Shown one piece after another: positions 39,223 to 48,603 of a stretch of 64,000 bases of DNA. Origin of the DNA: Komagataeibacter xylinus (GTDB lineage: Bacteria > Pseudomonadota > Alphaproteobacteria > Acetobacterales > Acetobacteraceae); NCBI RefSeq assembly GCF_004302915.1, contig NZ_QQBI01000003.1, positions 154,546 to 218,545 on the forward strand. Direction: 5' to 3'. The notes beneath the pieces are model-generated. The model was not told the origin of the DNA. It did not search any database and saw only the letters and a program-made list of their open reading frames with translations. Position 1 is the first letter of the stretch, and each line of letters begins with the position of its first letter. Position numbers and translations under genes: made by a program.

Positions 39223-40767
39223 ATGAGATTACTGGCCGTTCATCCAAGCTCGCTCATGTACACGAAGGTCTTCCTGCGTCTTGAACCGCTGGGGCTTGAA
39301 CTGGTTGCCGGTGCCGCGCGCAACAAGGGGCATGACGTGCAGATCCTCGACCTGCAGGTCGAGAAACACCCCGATTACTGGCAGCGCATCGAGGAATTCC
39401 GCCCGCATGCCATCTGCTTCTCGGGCAATTACCTGGCCAATGTTCCCGAGATCATCGACCTGTGCAAGGAAACGCGCAAGCGCCTGCCCAACGTGTTCCT
39501 GTTCATTGGCGGGCATTCCATCTCGTTCATCGCGCGTGACGTGCTGGCCCTGTCCGATGGCGCCATCAACTGCGTGCTCAAGGGTGAGGGTGACGCCACC
39601 GTCGGCCTGCTGCTCGAGGCCTGGGAACAGGGCAAGGACCTGACCACCGTGCCCGGCGTGGTGACCATGGATGGCGAAGGCCCGCCGCCCATCTTCATCG
39701 AATCGCTCGATGAGGTGCGCCCCGCGCGCGACCTGCTGCGCCACCGCCGCAAATACTTTATCGGCACCCTCGACCCTGCCGCCTCCATCGAGTTCGCCCG
39801 TGGCTGCCCGTGGGACTGCACCTTCTGCAGTGCGTGGACGTTCTATGGCCGCTCCTACCGCACGGCGAGCGCCAAGGTGATTGGCGAGGAACTGCAGGAG
39901 ATCAAGGAGCCCGGCATCTTCATCGTCGATGACGTGGCCTTCGTGCATGCCGAGCACGGCATGGCCATTGCCGACGAGATCAAGCGCCGCAACATCCAGA
40001 AAGAATACTACCTCGAGACGCGCGCCGACGTGCTGATGCGCAACAAGGAAGTGTTCGCGGTCTGGAAAGAGATCGGGCTGAGCTACATCTTCATCGGGCT
40101 TGAGGCGGTGGATTCCGAAGGGCTGAAGCGCTTCCGCAAGCGCGTGTCGATGGACCGCAACTTCGAGGCGCTGGAATATGCCCGCTCGCTCGACCTGATC
40201 GTGGCCATCAACCTGATTGCCGATCCGTCATGGGACCGCGAGCGCTTCGAGGTCATCCGCCAGTGGTGCCTCGAGATCCCGGATATCGTGAACATCTCGG
40301 TCACGACCCCCTACCCCGGCACCGAGATCTGGGAGAGCGAGTCCCGCAAGCTGACCACGCGCGACTACCGCCTGTTCGACATCCAGCACGCGGTCATGCC
40401 CACCACCCTGCCGCTGCGCGAGTTCTATGAGGAACTGGTCAAGACCCAGCAGATCCTCAACAACAAGCATCTGGGCTGGAGTGCGATCAAGGACACGCTG
40501 GGCATCGCCCTGCGCCTGGCCCTGCGGGGGCAGACCAACTTCCTGACCATGATCTGGAAGTTCAACTCGGTGTTCAACCCCGAGCTGCAGATGGCCGACC
40601 ATGCGCAGAAGCCAGAATATGAAATGCCGCTCAAGCCGCAGGGCTCTGACCAGAAGATCGACCGCAAGACGCTGTACGTGCATGGCCCCGCTGGCCGCAA
40701 GTCACGCAAGATCGATGACGATACCGAAAAGTTCGTTGATGAAACCCGCATGAGCACGGTTGACTGA
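39223..40767 (+). CDS. hpnR: hopanoid C-3 methylase HpnR (B12-binding radical SAM)
   Basis: HpnR methylates hopanoids at C-3, giving 3-methylhopanoids, membrane lipids known from acetic acid bacteria and some methanotrophs. The 514-residue protein starts MRLLAVHPSSLMYTKVFLR. Residues about 1-150 form a cobalamin-binding-like domain (FLFIGGHSISFIARDVL). The radical SAM cluster motif is FARGCPWDCTFCSAWTFYG (CxxxCxxC), followed by LETRADVLMRNKEVF and YIFIGLEAVDSEGLKRFRK. It stands alone, away from other hpn genes, with its own terminator. Confidence 0.9.
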   Translation: MRLLAVHPSSLMYTKVFLRLEPLGLELVAGAARNKGHDVQILDLQVEKHPDYWQRIEEFRPHAICFSGNYLANVPEIIDLCKETRKRLPNVFLFIGGHSISFIARDVLALSDGAINCVLKGEGDATVGLLLEAWEQGKDLTTVPGVVTMDGEGPPPIFIESLDEVRPARDLLRHRRKYFIGTLDPAASIEFARGCPWDCTFCSAWTFYGRSYRTASAKVIGEELQEIKEPGIFIVDDVAFVHAEHGMAIADEIKRRNIQKEYYLETRADVLMRNKEVFAVWKEIGLSYIFIGLEAVDSEGLKRFRKRVSMDRNFEALEYARSLDLIVAINLIADPSWDRERFEVIRQWCLEIPDIVNISVTTPYPGTEIWESESRKLTTRDYRLFDIQHAVMPTTLPLREFYEELVKTQQILNNKHLGWSAIKDTLGIALRLALRGQTNFLTMIWKFNSVFNPELQMADHAQKPEYEMPLKPQGSDQKIDRKTLYVHGPAGRKSRKIDDDTEKFVDETRMSTVD

Positions 40768-40799
40768 CGCGCGCGCCACGTCAATCATCTCGTCCATGC

Positions 40800-40831
40800 A
40801 AGGGCCGGTTGCGCAAGCACCGGCCCTTTTT
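40800..40831 (+). terminator. terminator of hpnR
   Basis: A 9-bp stem AGGGCCGGT / ACCGGCCCT with a 9-nt loop is followed by TTTT(T). It lies 33 bp after the hpnR stop. Confidence 0.88.
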
Positions 40832-40875
40832 GCATCCCCCCTCCGCACACGGTGCCCGGGCGCCAGTCACCTGGG

Positions 40876-40950
40876 AAAACGCCTGTGATCTTCAGGCAAG
40901 GCTTTCAAGCACGCCGCCTTTAAAAAAGGCAGTGCCCAAAATTTTATCCT
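40876..40950 (-). repeat. dispersed palindromic repeat, copy F (decayed)
   Basis: This is a decayed copy in copy-B orientation: GCTTTCAAGC (remnant of the GAAGC hairpin), then GCCGCCTTTAAAAAAGGC, then CCCAAAATTTTATCC as the remains of the right arm. The left arm is not convincing. It follows the hpnR terminator. Confidence 0.55.
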
Positions 40951-41195
40951 TTTTTTATCAATGCACTATTCCCAAGCAGTCACGCATTCGCCCTGTGCGC
41001 TACAGACAGTTTTCCATTCCATGATGCCACATGAACACGCTAGGATCGCGACCGCTTCCTGTTCGGGCATGGAATGGGCAGGTTTCTATTTTTATTATGA
41101 TCGATAATATCATTCATGATACTGACCATGCAAAAGGCGCGCCAGCCTGCAAGCGCAGGCCACTCCAGAAATGACTTTTAAAAATTAAGAAAAGT
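40951..41195. other. non-coding stretch between repeats F and G
   Basis: No gene is seen. The sequence drops in GC, with AT-rich parts around 41080-41120 (TTTTTATTATGATCGATAAT). Together with both repeats and the hpnR terminator it forms the longest gene-free stretch of the window (40768-41322). Confidence 0.5.
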
Positions 41196-41275
41196 CTTTG
41201 GAAGATGTCGCCTTTTTTAAAAAAGGCGACATCTTCCAAAGCGTCTCGAAAAAAGCTTCATCAAAAAATTTTATA
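41196..41275 (+). repeat. dispersed palindromic repeat, copy G with perfect 46-bp palindrome
   Basis: Positions 41196-41241 are a perfect 46-bp palindrome without a loop, starting CTTTGGAAGATGTCG and centred at 41218/41219 on TTTTTTAAAAAA. Directly after it come GAAAAAAGCTTCATC and AAAAAATTTTAT (41248-41273), the right half of the repeat. The left hairpin of the family seems to have been extended outward into a long perfect inverted repeat. Confidence 0.75.
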
Positions 41276-41322
41276 ATTTCAGGATGTCATCCGGGCTGCT
41301 TTTTCAAATAGGCCCTGAGCCA

Positions 41323-41691
41323 TCAGCCGGGGAACAGGATTTCCCCATCCGTTGCGCTGACATCAAAAAAACCGATCCGATGCCGGATAGCCAGTTCACG
41401 CGTCAGGGCATACGCCTCTTCAGCCACCGACTATGCAAAAGCCGCGTAGATCATGTGTGGGCTGACGGTTGAATAATCAGTCAAATAAGGACCGGCATCA
41501 TCTGACGCATCCAGTTCTGCGCTGCCCATGTCCAGAAATGTGCGGCACATGTCCCTGTACCATGCGCTCAGTGCCGGCGTTGTGGCACTGCCTTCACCCG
41601 CGTCTTCCATCTGCTGGCGATACCAGGCAAGGAATTCCGTCCTGTCACGCGGGGCGGTAACGGGATCAAAAACCATAAGATCATAACTCAA
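41323..41691 (-). pseudogene. conserved hypothetical gene split by an in-frame amber codon
   Basis: The ORF starts MSYDLMVFDPVTAPRDRTEF and stops at TAG (41431-41433) after 86 residues, MIYAAFA. In the same frame the sequence continues for 35 sense codons, SVAEEAYALTRELAIRHR then IGFFDVSATDGEILFPG, to a TGA at 41323. Intact relatives I remember of this small hypothetical family read AFAWS at the break, so TGG (Trp) to TAG (stop) is the simplest reading. A single base change or sequencing error would explain it. Function unknown. It is flanked by repeat G. Confidence 0.75.
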
Positions 41692-41913
41692 GGCATCCGG
41701 CCTCCATTTTCACCATGCCCCAATATATACAATATATCCTATAATGGGGTGATCTCTCTCTATCCGGCGCACCGCAATCCGGTTTGCGTCCCGCGCCACG
41801 GGGGGAGCACTGTGGAAGAGGTCATGGTGCAGCGCCCTGTTCCATTGTAATGATTTGACGGATCAACCCAACGCAGCCACTGCGGGCGTGCGACAGCAGA
41901 AGGTAGCCAGACC

Positions 41914-42123
41914 ATGGAAAAAATGACACTGAACATACAGGGTATGACCTGTGATGGCTGTGCCGCCAAGGTGCAGCGCGCGCTCGAAGGGGTGGATGGC
42001 GTCTCGATGGTGGAAGTCTCGCTCGAGCAGGGCAAGGCCTTTATCACCTACGATGCCCGCTCCACCAACCCCGAAGACCTGTACGCCGCCGTGGATGACG
42101 CAGGATTTGATGCGGGTTACTGA
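41914..42123 (+). CDS. copZ: CopZ-like heavy-metal-associated protein
   Basis: This is a 69-residue HMA-domain metallochaperone. The metal site is IQGMTCDGCAAKVQRAL (MTCxxC), near residues 11-16, and the fold ends EDLYAAVDDAGFDAGY. Such proteins deliver Cu(I), or mercury for MerP-like forms, to P-type ATPases. No ATPase or metal regulator is next to it. I did not find a CueR-type operator in the 222-bp upstream gap. Confidence 0.88.
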   Translation: MEKMTLNIQGMTCDGCAAKVQRALEGVDGVSMVEVSLEQGKAFITYDARSTNPEDLYAAVDDAGFDAGY

Positions 42124-42141
42124 AGGCTGGAATAGTCCACG

Positions 42142-42209
42142 CGCTGCCTTTTTTTCCCAAAAGGCAGCCGTTTCTGAAGCTTTTTGAAAAAAGCTTCACC
42201 AAAAACTTT
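42142..42209 (+). repeat. dispersed palindromic repeat, copy H (left arm lost)
   Basis: Two hairpins are intact: GCTGCC...GGCAGC (42143-42168) and GAAGCTTTTT / GAAAAAAGCTTC, followed by the right arm CACCAAAAACTTTC. The left outer arm is not recognisable. It lies between the convergent copZ and sufE genes, ending 10 bp from the sufE stop. Confidence 0.8.
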
Positions 42210-42218
42210 CTTGCGTTT

Positions 42219-42665
42219 TTAGGCCGGCAGGGCGGCAGCCGCCTTGCGAATGGCCTGCGCCATGGCCTCCACCCCATTGCCCCGGTTGGTGGAGAGCGCC
42301 TGCACCAGCCCCAGTTCGCGCAGGAAGGCTGGGTCGGTATCGAGTATCTCCTGCCGGCTGCGGCCGGAATAGACCCGCAGCAGCAGCGCCACCAGACCCG
42401 ACACGATGGCGGCATCCGACGCACCTGCAAGGTAGAGCACGCCATCGCGCGGCTGCACCTCCATCCAGACCTGGCTCTGGCAGCCCGGCACGCGATGGGC
42501 GTCATCCTGCCACGCGGGCGGAAAAGGCGGCAGCTTGCGCCCGAGTTCGATGATGTACTGGTAGCGCTGCATCCAGTCATCAAACAGGGCCAGTTCCTCG
42601 CCAATCTCGGCAATGGCGTCGGCGGCGGTATCGTCCTCGGGCTTTACAAACGGGTCGGTCATCAT
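42219..42665 (-). CDS. sufE: SufE-family sulfur acceptor
   Basis: SufE takes persulfide sulfur from the cysteine desulfurase SufS for Fe-S cluster assembly. The 148-residue protein has YQYIIELGRKLPPFP, the active-site HRVPGCQSQVWM (Cys) and NRGNGVEAMAQAIR. GGAAAG lies just before tandem ATGs at 42665/42662. It follows hslU by 85 bp on the same strand, separated by a possible terminator. No sufBCD genes are nearby. Confidence 0.93.
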   Translation of the reverse strand: MMTDPFVKPEDDTAADAIAEIGEELALFDDWMQRYQYIIELGRKLPPFPPAWQDDAHRVPGCQSQVWMEVQPRDGVLYLAGASDAAIVSGLVALLLRVYSGRSRQEILDTDPAFLRELGLVQALSTNRGNGVEAMAQAIRKAAAALPA

Positions 42666-42703
42666 CTTTCCAGCATTGGTGGCCATCAAATCGGTCAGAA
42701 TGC

Positions 42704-42729
42704 AAAAGGCCGCGCCCTGCGGCACGGCC
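42704..42729 (-). terminator. possible terminator after hslU
   Basis: On the minus strand a short 5-bp GC stem, GGCCG / CGGCC, with a GC-rich loop is followed by TTTT. It lies about 20 bp after the hslU stop and before sufE. The stem is short, so this is tentative. Confidence 0.4.
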
Positions 42730-42750
42730 CCCTGCGGGTCTGATCATGCC

Positions 42751-44064
42751 CTACAGGATAAAGCGGCTCAGATCACCCTTGCGGGCCAGCGGCGCCACCT
42801 TGGCCTGCACGTCGGCGGCCTCGATCAGCACAGCCTCGCCCTTGCGGTCGGCTGCGGTAAAGGACACATCCTCCAGAAGGCGCTCGAGCACGGTGGCCAG
42901 ACGCCGCGCGCCGATATTTTCAACCCGCTCGTTAATATCCGCCGCAAGCTCCGCCAGCGCGTCAATCGCCCCGTCGCTGAACGACAGTTTCACATCCTCC
43001 GTGCCCAGCAGGGCAACATACTGCTTGAGCAGCGAATGCTCCGGCTCGGTCAGGATGCGGCGCAGGTCCTCGCGCGTAAGCGAGGCCAGTTCCACCCGGA
43101 TGGGCAACCGCCCCTGCAACTCGGGCAACAGATCGGACGGCTTGGCAATATGGAACGCGCCCGATGCAATGAACAGGATATGATCGGTGCGCACCGGGCC
43201 GTATTTGGTCGAGACGGTGGTCCCCTCGATCAGCGGCAACAGGTCGCGCTGCACGCCCTCACGCGAGACATCGCCGCCCCGCGCGCCCCCTTCGGCGGCT
43301 CGGGCGCAGACCTTGTCGATCTCGTCGAGGAAAACGATGCCATGATCCTGCGCATGGGCCACGGCCTCGCGCGTCAGGGCCTCGGTATCGAGCATCCGGT
43401 CCGCTTCCTGCCGGATCAGGGCGGCACGGGCGGCGGCCACCGTCATGCGCTTTTGCTGCGGCACGCGGTTCATGAAGCCCTTCATCATATCCGAGAAGTT
43501 GATGACGGTGCCCGGCGTCATGTTCGGCATGTCGGACTGGGTCGGGTTGCCGCCCTCGGCAATCGATATCTCGACTTCCTTGTGCTCGAGCTCGCCTGCG
43601 CGCAGCATGCGGCGGAACTTGTTGCGGGTCTCGGCTGAAGCCCCCTCGCCCACCAGCGCATCGAGCAGGAGCTTCTCGGCCGCTTCCCCTGCATTGGCCT
43701 CGACATCCCTGCGCCGCAGGTCGCGCAGCATGTTGATCGAGACCTCGATCAGGTCGCGGATGATGCTCTCCACATCGCGGCCCACATAGCCCACTTCGGT
43801 GAATTTGGTGGCCTCGACCTTGAGGAACGGCGCCTGCGCGAGTTTGGCGAGGCGGCGGGCGATCTCGGTCTTGCCGCAGCCGGTCGGCCCGATCATCAGG
43901 ATGTTCTTGGGCACAACCTCCTCGCGCATCGCATCGGGCAGCTGGGCGCGCCGCCAGCGGTTGCGCAGCGCAATGGCCACGGCGCGCTTGGCATCGCCCT
44001 GCCCGATGATGAAGCGGTCAAGTTCGGAGACGATCTCACGCGGGGTATGATTGGGTATTTCCAT
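42751..44064 (-). CDS. hslU: ATP-dependent protease ATPase subunit HslU
   Basis: HslU is the AAA+ unfoldase of the HslUV protease. The 437-residue protein has [19 protein letters not shown], Walker [18 protein letters not shown], the pore motif [11 protein letters not shown], Walker [12 protein letters not shown], and [13 protein letters not shown] (sensor region). Its start is 2 bp after the hslV stop. Confidence 0.97.
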   Translation of the reverse strand: MEIPNHTPREIVSELDRFIIGQGDAKRAVAIALRNRWRRAQLPDAMREEVVPKNILMIGPTGCGKTEIARRLAKLAQAPFLKVEATKFTEVGYVGRDVESIIRDLIEVSINMLRDLRRRDVEANAGEAAEKLLLDALVGEGASAETRNKFRRMLRAGELEHKEVEISIAEGGNPTQSDMPNMTPGTVINFSDMMKGFMNRVPQQKRMTVAAARAALIRQEADRMLDTEALTREAVAHAQDHGIVFLDEIDKVCARAAEGGARGGDVSREGVQRDLLPLIEGTTVSTKYGPVRTDHILFIASGAFHIAKPSDLLPELQGRLPIRVELASLTREDLRRILTEPEHSLLKQYVALLGTEDVKLSFSDGAIDALAELAADINERVENIGARRLATVLERLLEDVSFTAADRKGEAVLIEAADVQAKVAPLARKGDLSRFIL

Positions 44065-44066
44065 TA

Positions 44067-44660
44067 TCAGGCCGCCCCTTCATGCGCATCCGCGCCCAGT
44101 GTCTCCACAATGACGCAGTGGTTGGTATAGACACAGATATCACCGGCAATCTTCATCGAACGGCGTGCGATTTCCTCGGCACCCAGCCCGTCAATGCCCA
44201 GCAGGGCGCGCGCGGCCGAGAGCGCGTAATTGCCGCCCGAGCCAATGGCGATGATGCCATCCTCGGGTTCAAGCACATCGCCATTGCCCGTAAGCGTGAA
44301 GGAACGCTCGGCATCGGCCACGGCCATCATGGCCTCGAGCCGGCGCAGGTAGCGGTCGGTGCGCCAGTCCTTGGCCAGTTCCACGCAGGCGCGCTCGAGC
44401 TGGTTGGGGTAGCGCTCGAGCTTGTTTTCCAGCCGCTCGAGCAGGGTGAAGGCATCCGCCGTCGCCCCCGCGAAGCCTGCCAGGATCTGCCCCGTCGGCC
44501 CGATGCGGCGCACCTTGCGAGCATTGCCCTTGATCACGGTGGCCCCCAGCGTCACCTGCCCGTCGCCCGCCATGGCGACACGCCCGCCGCGGCGCACACA
44601 CAAAATGGTCGTACCATGCCACCCGACAGGGTCATGGGATGAGGAATGATGATCTTGCAT
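44067..44660 (-). CDS. hslV: ATP-dependent protease peptidase subunit HslV
   Basis: HslV is the threonine peptidase of HslUV. The 197-residue precursor begins [18 protein letters not shown]; the nucleophile is Thr17 after removal of a 16-residue propeptide. Then come [21 protein letters not shown] and [17 protein letters not shown] (each part of conserved proteasome-fold regions). The ATG at 44660 has AGGACC upstream. It lies 71 bp downstream of the chemosensory operon on the same strand. Confidence 0.96.
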   Translation of the reverse strand: MQDHHSSSHDPVGWHGTTILCVRRGGRVAMAGDGQVTLGATVIKGNARKVRRIGPTGQILAGFAGATADAFTLLERLENKLERYPNQLERACVELAKDWRTDRYLRRLEAMMAVADAERSFTLTGNGDVLEPEDGIIAIGSGGNYALSAARALLGIDGLGAEEIARRSMKIAGDICVYTNHCVIVETLGADAHEGAA

Positions 44661-44731
44661 GGTCCTACAGATAAAACCTTCCTGCGCCAGCACAAGGGGC
44701 AACGCGCCCGCTGCCGGGCGCGGGCCGCATT

Positions 44732-46699
44732 TCAGTCAGGCGGGCGCTGCATGATCCGGTCGATATGGGCGGCAAGGTCCGCCTGCGTGAAGGGCTTGTG
44801 CATGACATTGGCGCTGCCCGCGGGCAGCGCGCCCGCGCTGGCGTAGCCGGTCAGGTACAGCACGCGCAGGCCGGGGCGCAGGGCCTGGAGGTGGTGCACC
44901 GTCTCGAGCCCGCCCATGCCAGGCATCATCACGTCCATGATCACGAGGTCGATCGGGCCGAGCCCCGCCTTCATCGCCTCCACCGCCGCCGTGCCGGAGG
45001 AATATTCAAGCACCTCATGCCCGCGCGCGCGCAGAAAGCCTGCCGTGACCGCCCGCACGCCCGGCTCGTCATCCACCACCATCACATGCAGCGCGCGGCC
45101 ATTTTGTGCCCCCGCCTGCAGGCTGGCCACGGGCCGGGCCGGGTCCTGCGCCCTGATGCCCCCCTGCACCGGCAGGCACAGATCCACGCGCGTGCCCTCA
45201 CCCGGCTGGCTGCGCACCTGCACCTCGCCACCCACATGACGGATGAACCCATAGATCATGGACAGGCCCAGCCCCGTGCCGCGCCCCACATCCTTGGTGG
45301 TGAAAAAGGGCTCGAACACGCGCGCCAGCGTATCGGGCGACATGCCCACCCCCTGGTCGGTGACCGAGACCATCACGTAATCACCCGGCACGAGGTTGGT
45401 GCCCGCCACGATCTCCTTCACCTGCTTGAGGGCGGTCGAGACCACGATCATGCCACCGCCGGGCATGGCATCGACGGCGTTGATGCACAGGTTGAGCACG
45501 GCGAGCTCAAGCTGGCCCGCATCGGTGCACACAGGCGGCAGCCCCCCGTCGGATGCAGCGGTATCGACCACGATGGAACAGGGCTGCCCGCGGGCCCCCT
45601 TGCCCTGGCGCGAGACCACGGTCTGGGCCAGCAGGTCCTTCATGCCATGCAGCAGGGCGTTCACGTCCACCGGCTCGAGGCTCAGGTCGCGCGGGCGGCT
45701 GAAATTGAGCAGCCTGCGCGTGAGCGAGGCGCCACGCTGGGCGGCGGCGGCGGCGTTGTCGAGCAGGCGGGCCATCGGCCCTTCCTCCGGCCCCATGTCG
45801 CGCACGAGTTCGAGCGAGCCCAGCACTGCGGTAAGCAGGTTGTTGAAGTCATGCGCGATGCCGCCTGCCAGCGTGCCGAGTGCCTGCATCTTTTCCGCCT
45901 GGCGCAGGCGGGCCGCCATTTCCTGCTGGCGGGTGATGTCGCGGTTGATCACGACCGAGCCGGCCGAGCCATCGCCCAGCGCGCCCAGAACCACGCGCGT
46001 GATCTCGCGCCACCGCCCCTGTGCCGCACCCCGGATATGGGCAGGCAGTTCGAGCGCTTCCTCATCCCGCCCTTCCGCCTGCAGGCGCGCCTGCGCTGCC
46101 CGGATGATGGGCAGGAGGTCGGCATCGCACAGTTCCTCCTCCGTGTGGCCAAGGCAGGCATTGATGTCCCGGCCATAGAAATCGGCCGCCTGCTGGTTGA
46201 TGCGGATGAAGCGCCCCTGCGCATCCTTGAAGCCAAGGCCCGAGCGCAGGTTGTCAAGCAGCCCGTGCAGCAGCATGCGCTCGGTGCGCAGTTCACGCTC
46301 GAGGCGGTGGTAATCCGCCGCCTGCACGATCATGGCGCGCAGGGCGTCGGGGTCCCATGGCTTGTGGGAATAGAACGAGATGCGCCCCTGGTTGAGTGCC
46401 GCCGCCACCGCGCCGATATCGGCATAGCCGGTGAGCAGGATGGCCTGGGCATCGCTATGGGCGCGGGCACGGGCCAGCATCACGTCGCCGCCCATCTCGG
46501 GCATGCGCTGGTCGGACACGATCACGTCCACGTCGTTGCGGGCGGAAAGGATCTGCAGCGCCTCGGTGGGCGATGTGGTGGACAGGACGGTAAACGTGTC
46601 TTCCAGCAGGTCGGTCAGGGCAACGAGGATCTCCGCCTCGTCATCGACCAGCAGCACGACGGGGCGCGCCTGCGCGGCAGGATCTGTGTTCATGGGCAT
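44732..46699 (-). CDS. hybrid histidine kinase REC-PAS-HK-REC
   Basis: This is a soluble hybrid kinase of 655 residues. Order: N-terminal receiver (about 14-130, [13 protein letters not shown] and [13 protein letters not shown]), PAS (about 145-265, [16 protein letters not shown]), phosphoacceptor [19 protein letters not shown], ATPase with [13 protein letters not shown] and [13 protein letters not shown], then a C-terminal receiver ([26 protein letters not shown]). The ATG at 46699 has GGGAGA 5-8 nt upstream; the ATG at 46729 lacks a site. It is the last gene of the chemosensory operon, 32 bp after the previous kinase from this start. With no DNA-binding domain, its output is unknown. Confidence 0.9.
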   Translation of the reverse strand: MPMNTDPAAQARPVVLLVDDEAEILVALTDLLEDTFTVLSTTSPTEALQILSARNDVDVIVSDQRMPEMGGDVMLARARAHSDAQAILLTGYADIGAVAAALNQGRISFYSHKPWDPDALRAMIVQAADYHRLERELRTERMLLHGLLDNLRSGLGFKDAQGRFIRINQQAADFYGRDINACLGHTEEELCDADLLPIIRAAQARLQAEGRDEEALELPAHIRGAAQGRWREITRVVLGALGDGSAGSVVINRDITRQQEMAARLRQAEKMQALGTLAGGIAHDFNNLLTAVLGSLELVRDMGPEEGPMARLLDNAAAAAQRGASLTRRLLNFSRPRDLSLEPVDVNALLHGMKDLLAQTVVSRQGKGARGQPCSIVVDTAASDGGLPPVCTDAGQLELAVLNLCINAVDAMPGGGMIVVSTALKQVKEIVAGTNLVPGDYVMVSVTDQGVGMSPDTLARVFEPFFTTKDVGRGTGLGLSMIYGFIRHVGGEVQVRSQPGEGTRVDLCLPVQGGIRAQDPARPVASLQAGAQNGRALHVMVVDDEPGVRAVTAGFLRARGHEVLEYSSGTAAVEAMKAGLGPIDLVIMDVMMPGMGGLETVHHLQALRPGLRVLYLTGYASAGALPAGSANVMHKPFTQADLAAHIDRIMQRPPD

Positions 46700-46731
46700 G
46701 GTCTCTCCCTGCACGCGGGCTGTGGGCATGG

Positions 46732-48594
46732 TCAGGCCATGCGCCCGGATGATATGGCGGCCGGTGGCGGGCTTTCACTTCCCTGCTCCGGATGCCACGG
46801 TACGGAAATGGTGAAGCGCGCCCCACCCTGTGGCGCCCGCCCCACCGACAGGCTGCCGTGATGCGCCTGCACCACGCTGTAGGCAATGGCCAGCCCCAGC
46901 CCCGTGCCCGCCCCGACCGGCTTGGTGGTGAAGAACGGCTCGAAAATGCGCTCCTGCACATCGGGCGCAATGCCGGGGCCACTATCGGTAATGACAAAGA
47001 CGTAACTGTCGGGCCCGCTGTCATTATGGGCGAGGTAGGTGTGGATCCCGATCTCGCCCACCGCCATGCCGCCCTGACCAGACATATCATCATGCTGGGC
47101 GGCAAGAATTGCATCCGCCGCATTGCTGATAATATTCATGATGACCTGATTGAGCAGCGCCGCCTGGCAGTACAGCCGGTCAGGCGCCTCATACTGGCGC
47201 CTGACCGCAATGCCGCTGCCCAGTTTCTGGGTCAGCAGCGCCATGACCGTTTCCAGCGCCTCGGGCACGTCGATAAGCTGGAACAGCCCTTCATCAAGCC
47301 GCGAGAATTTGCGCAGGTTCAGCACAAGGTTCTGGATGCGCCGCAACCCCATGTTCATCGACCCCACCCGGTCGCGGCACTTGGCCAGGATCGCGCCCCG
47401 CTGGTCGTGGTCGGCATCTGTGGTGGCGTCTTCCATCGCCGCAAGCCGGTCCAGCCCGCGCGCCACCGTGTCCTTGTGCGCCAGGATGAAGGCCAGCGGG
47501 TTGTTGATCTCGTGCGCGATGCCCGCCACCAGCTCACCCAGGGATGCCATCTTGGCGGTCTGCACCAGCTTGCCCTGGGTCTCGATCAGCTTGCGGTTGG
47601 CGTCGGCCAGTTCGCGGTTGGCCTGCTCCAGCGCCTCGGCCAGCGACGCCTTCGATGCAATGGCCGCCGCCTCCGCGCGCGCACTCTTGACCGCGATCTC
47701 GCGCGCCTGCCGCTCCACCTCGATGCGGCGCACGTCATCCTGCAACAGCTTGCGGCGCACCAGCACGCGAATGCGCAGCGCCAGCGCCGCAGGCCCCACA
47801 TCGCGCGAGACGAGATCATCGATCCCCGCCTCGAACACGCGGGCCGAGAACTCCTTGGCATCGGGCCGGGGGGCGCCATCCACGCCGAGTATGCGCGGCG
47901 GCACGTTGCCCGAGAGCAGGTCCTCCTGCCGCCATTCATCAAGCTTGCGGCAGACTTCAAGCCCGTCGAACTCCCGGCACGCAAGGTCGATCACCACGCA
48001 GTCGGGCATGTGCTCAGGGTCATGCAGCAGGGCGGGCACGAGGCGGGAGGGGTCATGCCACAGGGTGACGATGTGCCCGTCGCGCCGCAGCTGGTCGAGC
48101 AGTTCGGGCACGGCGCGCCTGTGTTCGGGCTCGGGGGCGATGACCATGATGCGCGCGCGCCGGAACACGCGCTGCGGCACGAGCGAGGGCGCATGCGCCG
48201 CGTGCTCGCGCAGCAGCGCGCGGATGCGGAAGACGATCAGCGCCGGGTCCGAGGATTTGGGGATATAGGCATCCGCCCCGCTTTCCAGCCCCTCGCGCTC
48301 CAGCCCCGGCTCGATCCCCTCGGTCAGGATCAGCACGGGTATGGTGCGCGTGACCGCGTTCATGCGCAGCTGGCGGGCAAGCTGGCCGCCATTCATGCCC
48401 GGCAGGTGATAATCGGCGATCACCAGCCCCGGCAGGCGCACATCGAGCGTATCGAGCGCCTCCTCCCCGCTGGCCACGCGATGGACGTGAAAGCCGTGGC
48501 TTTCCAGCATACGGCGGATGCGCAGGGCCTGCGTGTCCGAATCCTCCACCAGCAGCAGGGTGTCGGCAATGGCTTCGCGGTCGGTCAGCACCAT
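46732..48594 (-). CDS. hybrid histidine kinase REC-REC-HK (CheS3-like)
   Basis: This is a soluble kinase of 620 residues with two N-terminal receivers. The first (about 12-125) has [18 protein letters not shown] and [13 protein letters not shown]. The second (about 145-280) looks degenerate in its acidic pocket ([11 protein letters not shown]) but keeps [14 protein letters not shown] coiled coil follows (about 290-345), then [20 protein letters not shown] (phospho-His), [21 protein letters not shown] and [15 protein letters not shown]. The layout matches CheS3 of the Rhodospirillum centenum Che3 pathway, which receives phosphate from CheA3 (established there, inferred here). Confidence 0.9.
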   Translation of the reverse strand: MVLTDREAIADTLLLVEDSDTQALRIRRMLESHGFHVHRVASGEEALDTLDVRLPGLVIADYHLPGMNGGQLARQLRMNAVTRTIPVLILTEGIEPGLEREGLESGADAYIPKSSDPALIVFRIRALLREHAAHAPSLVPQRVFRRARIMVIAPEPEHRRAVPELLDQLRRDGHIVTLWHDPSRLVPALLHDPEHMPDCVVIDLACREFDGLEVCRKLDEWRQEDLLSGNVPPRILGVDGAPRPDAKEFSARVFEAGIDDLVSRDVGPAALALRIRVLVRRKLLQDDVRRIEVERQAREIAVKSARAEAAAIASKASLAEALEQANRELADANRKLIETQGKLVQTAKMASLGELVAGIAHEINNPLAFILAHKDTVARGLDRLAAMEDATTDADHDQRGAILAKCRDRVGSMNMGLRRIQNLVLNLRKFSRLDEGLFQLIDVPEALETVMALLTQKLGSGIAVRRQYEAPDRLYCQAALLNQVIMNIISNAADAILAAQHDDMSGQGGMAVGEIGIHTYLAHNDSGPDSYVFVITDSGPGIAPDVQERIFEPFFTTKPVGAGTGLGLAIAYSVVQAHHGSLSVGRAPQGGARFTISVPWHPEQGSESPPPAAISSGRMA

Positions 48595-48603
48595 GGGGTC
48601 GTC

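Noticed and set aside
41692..41913. CueR-type operator upstream of copZ
   Set aside because: No ACCTTCC...GGAAGGT dyad or long-spacer MerR-type promoter was seen.
44765..46861. 698-codon plus-strand open frame opposite the hybrid kinase
   Set aside because: Its composition is typical of an antisense frame in high-GC DNA, and the minus strand has clear REC, PAS and kinase motifs.
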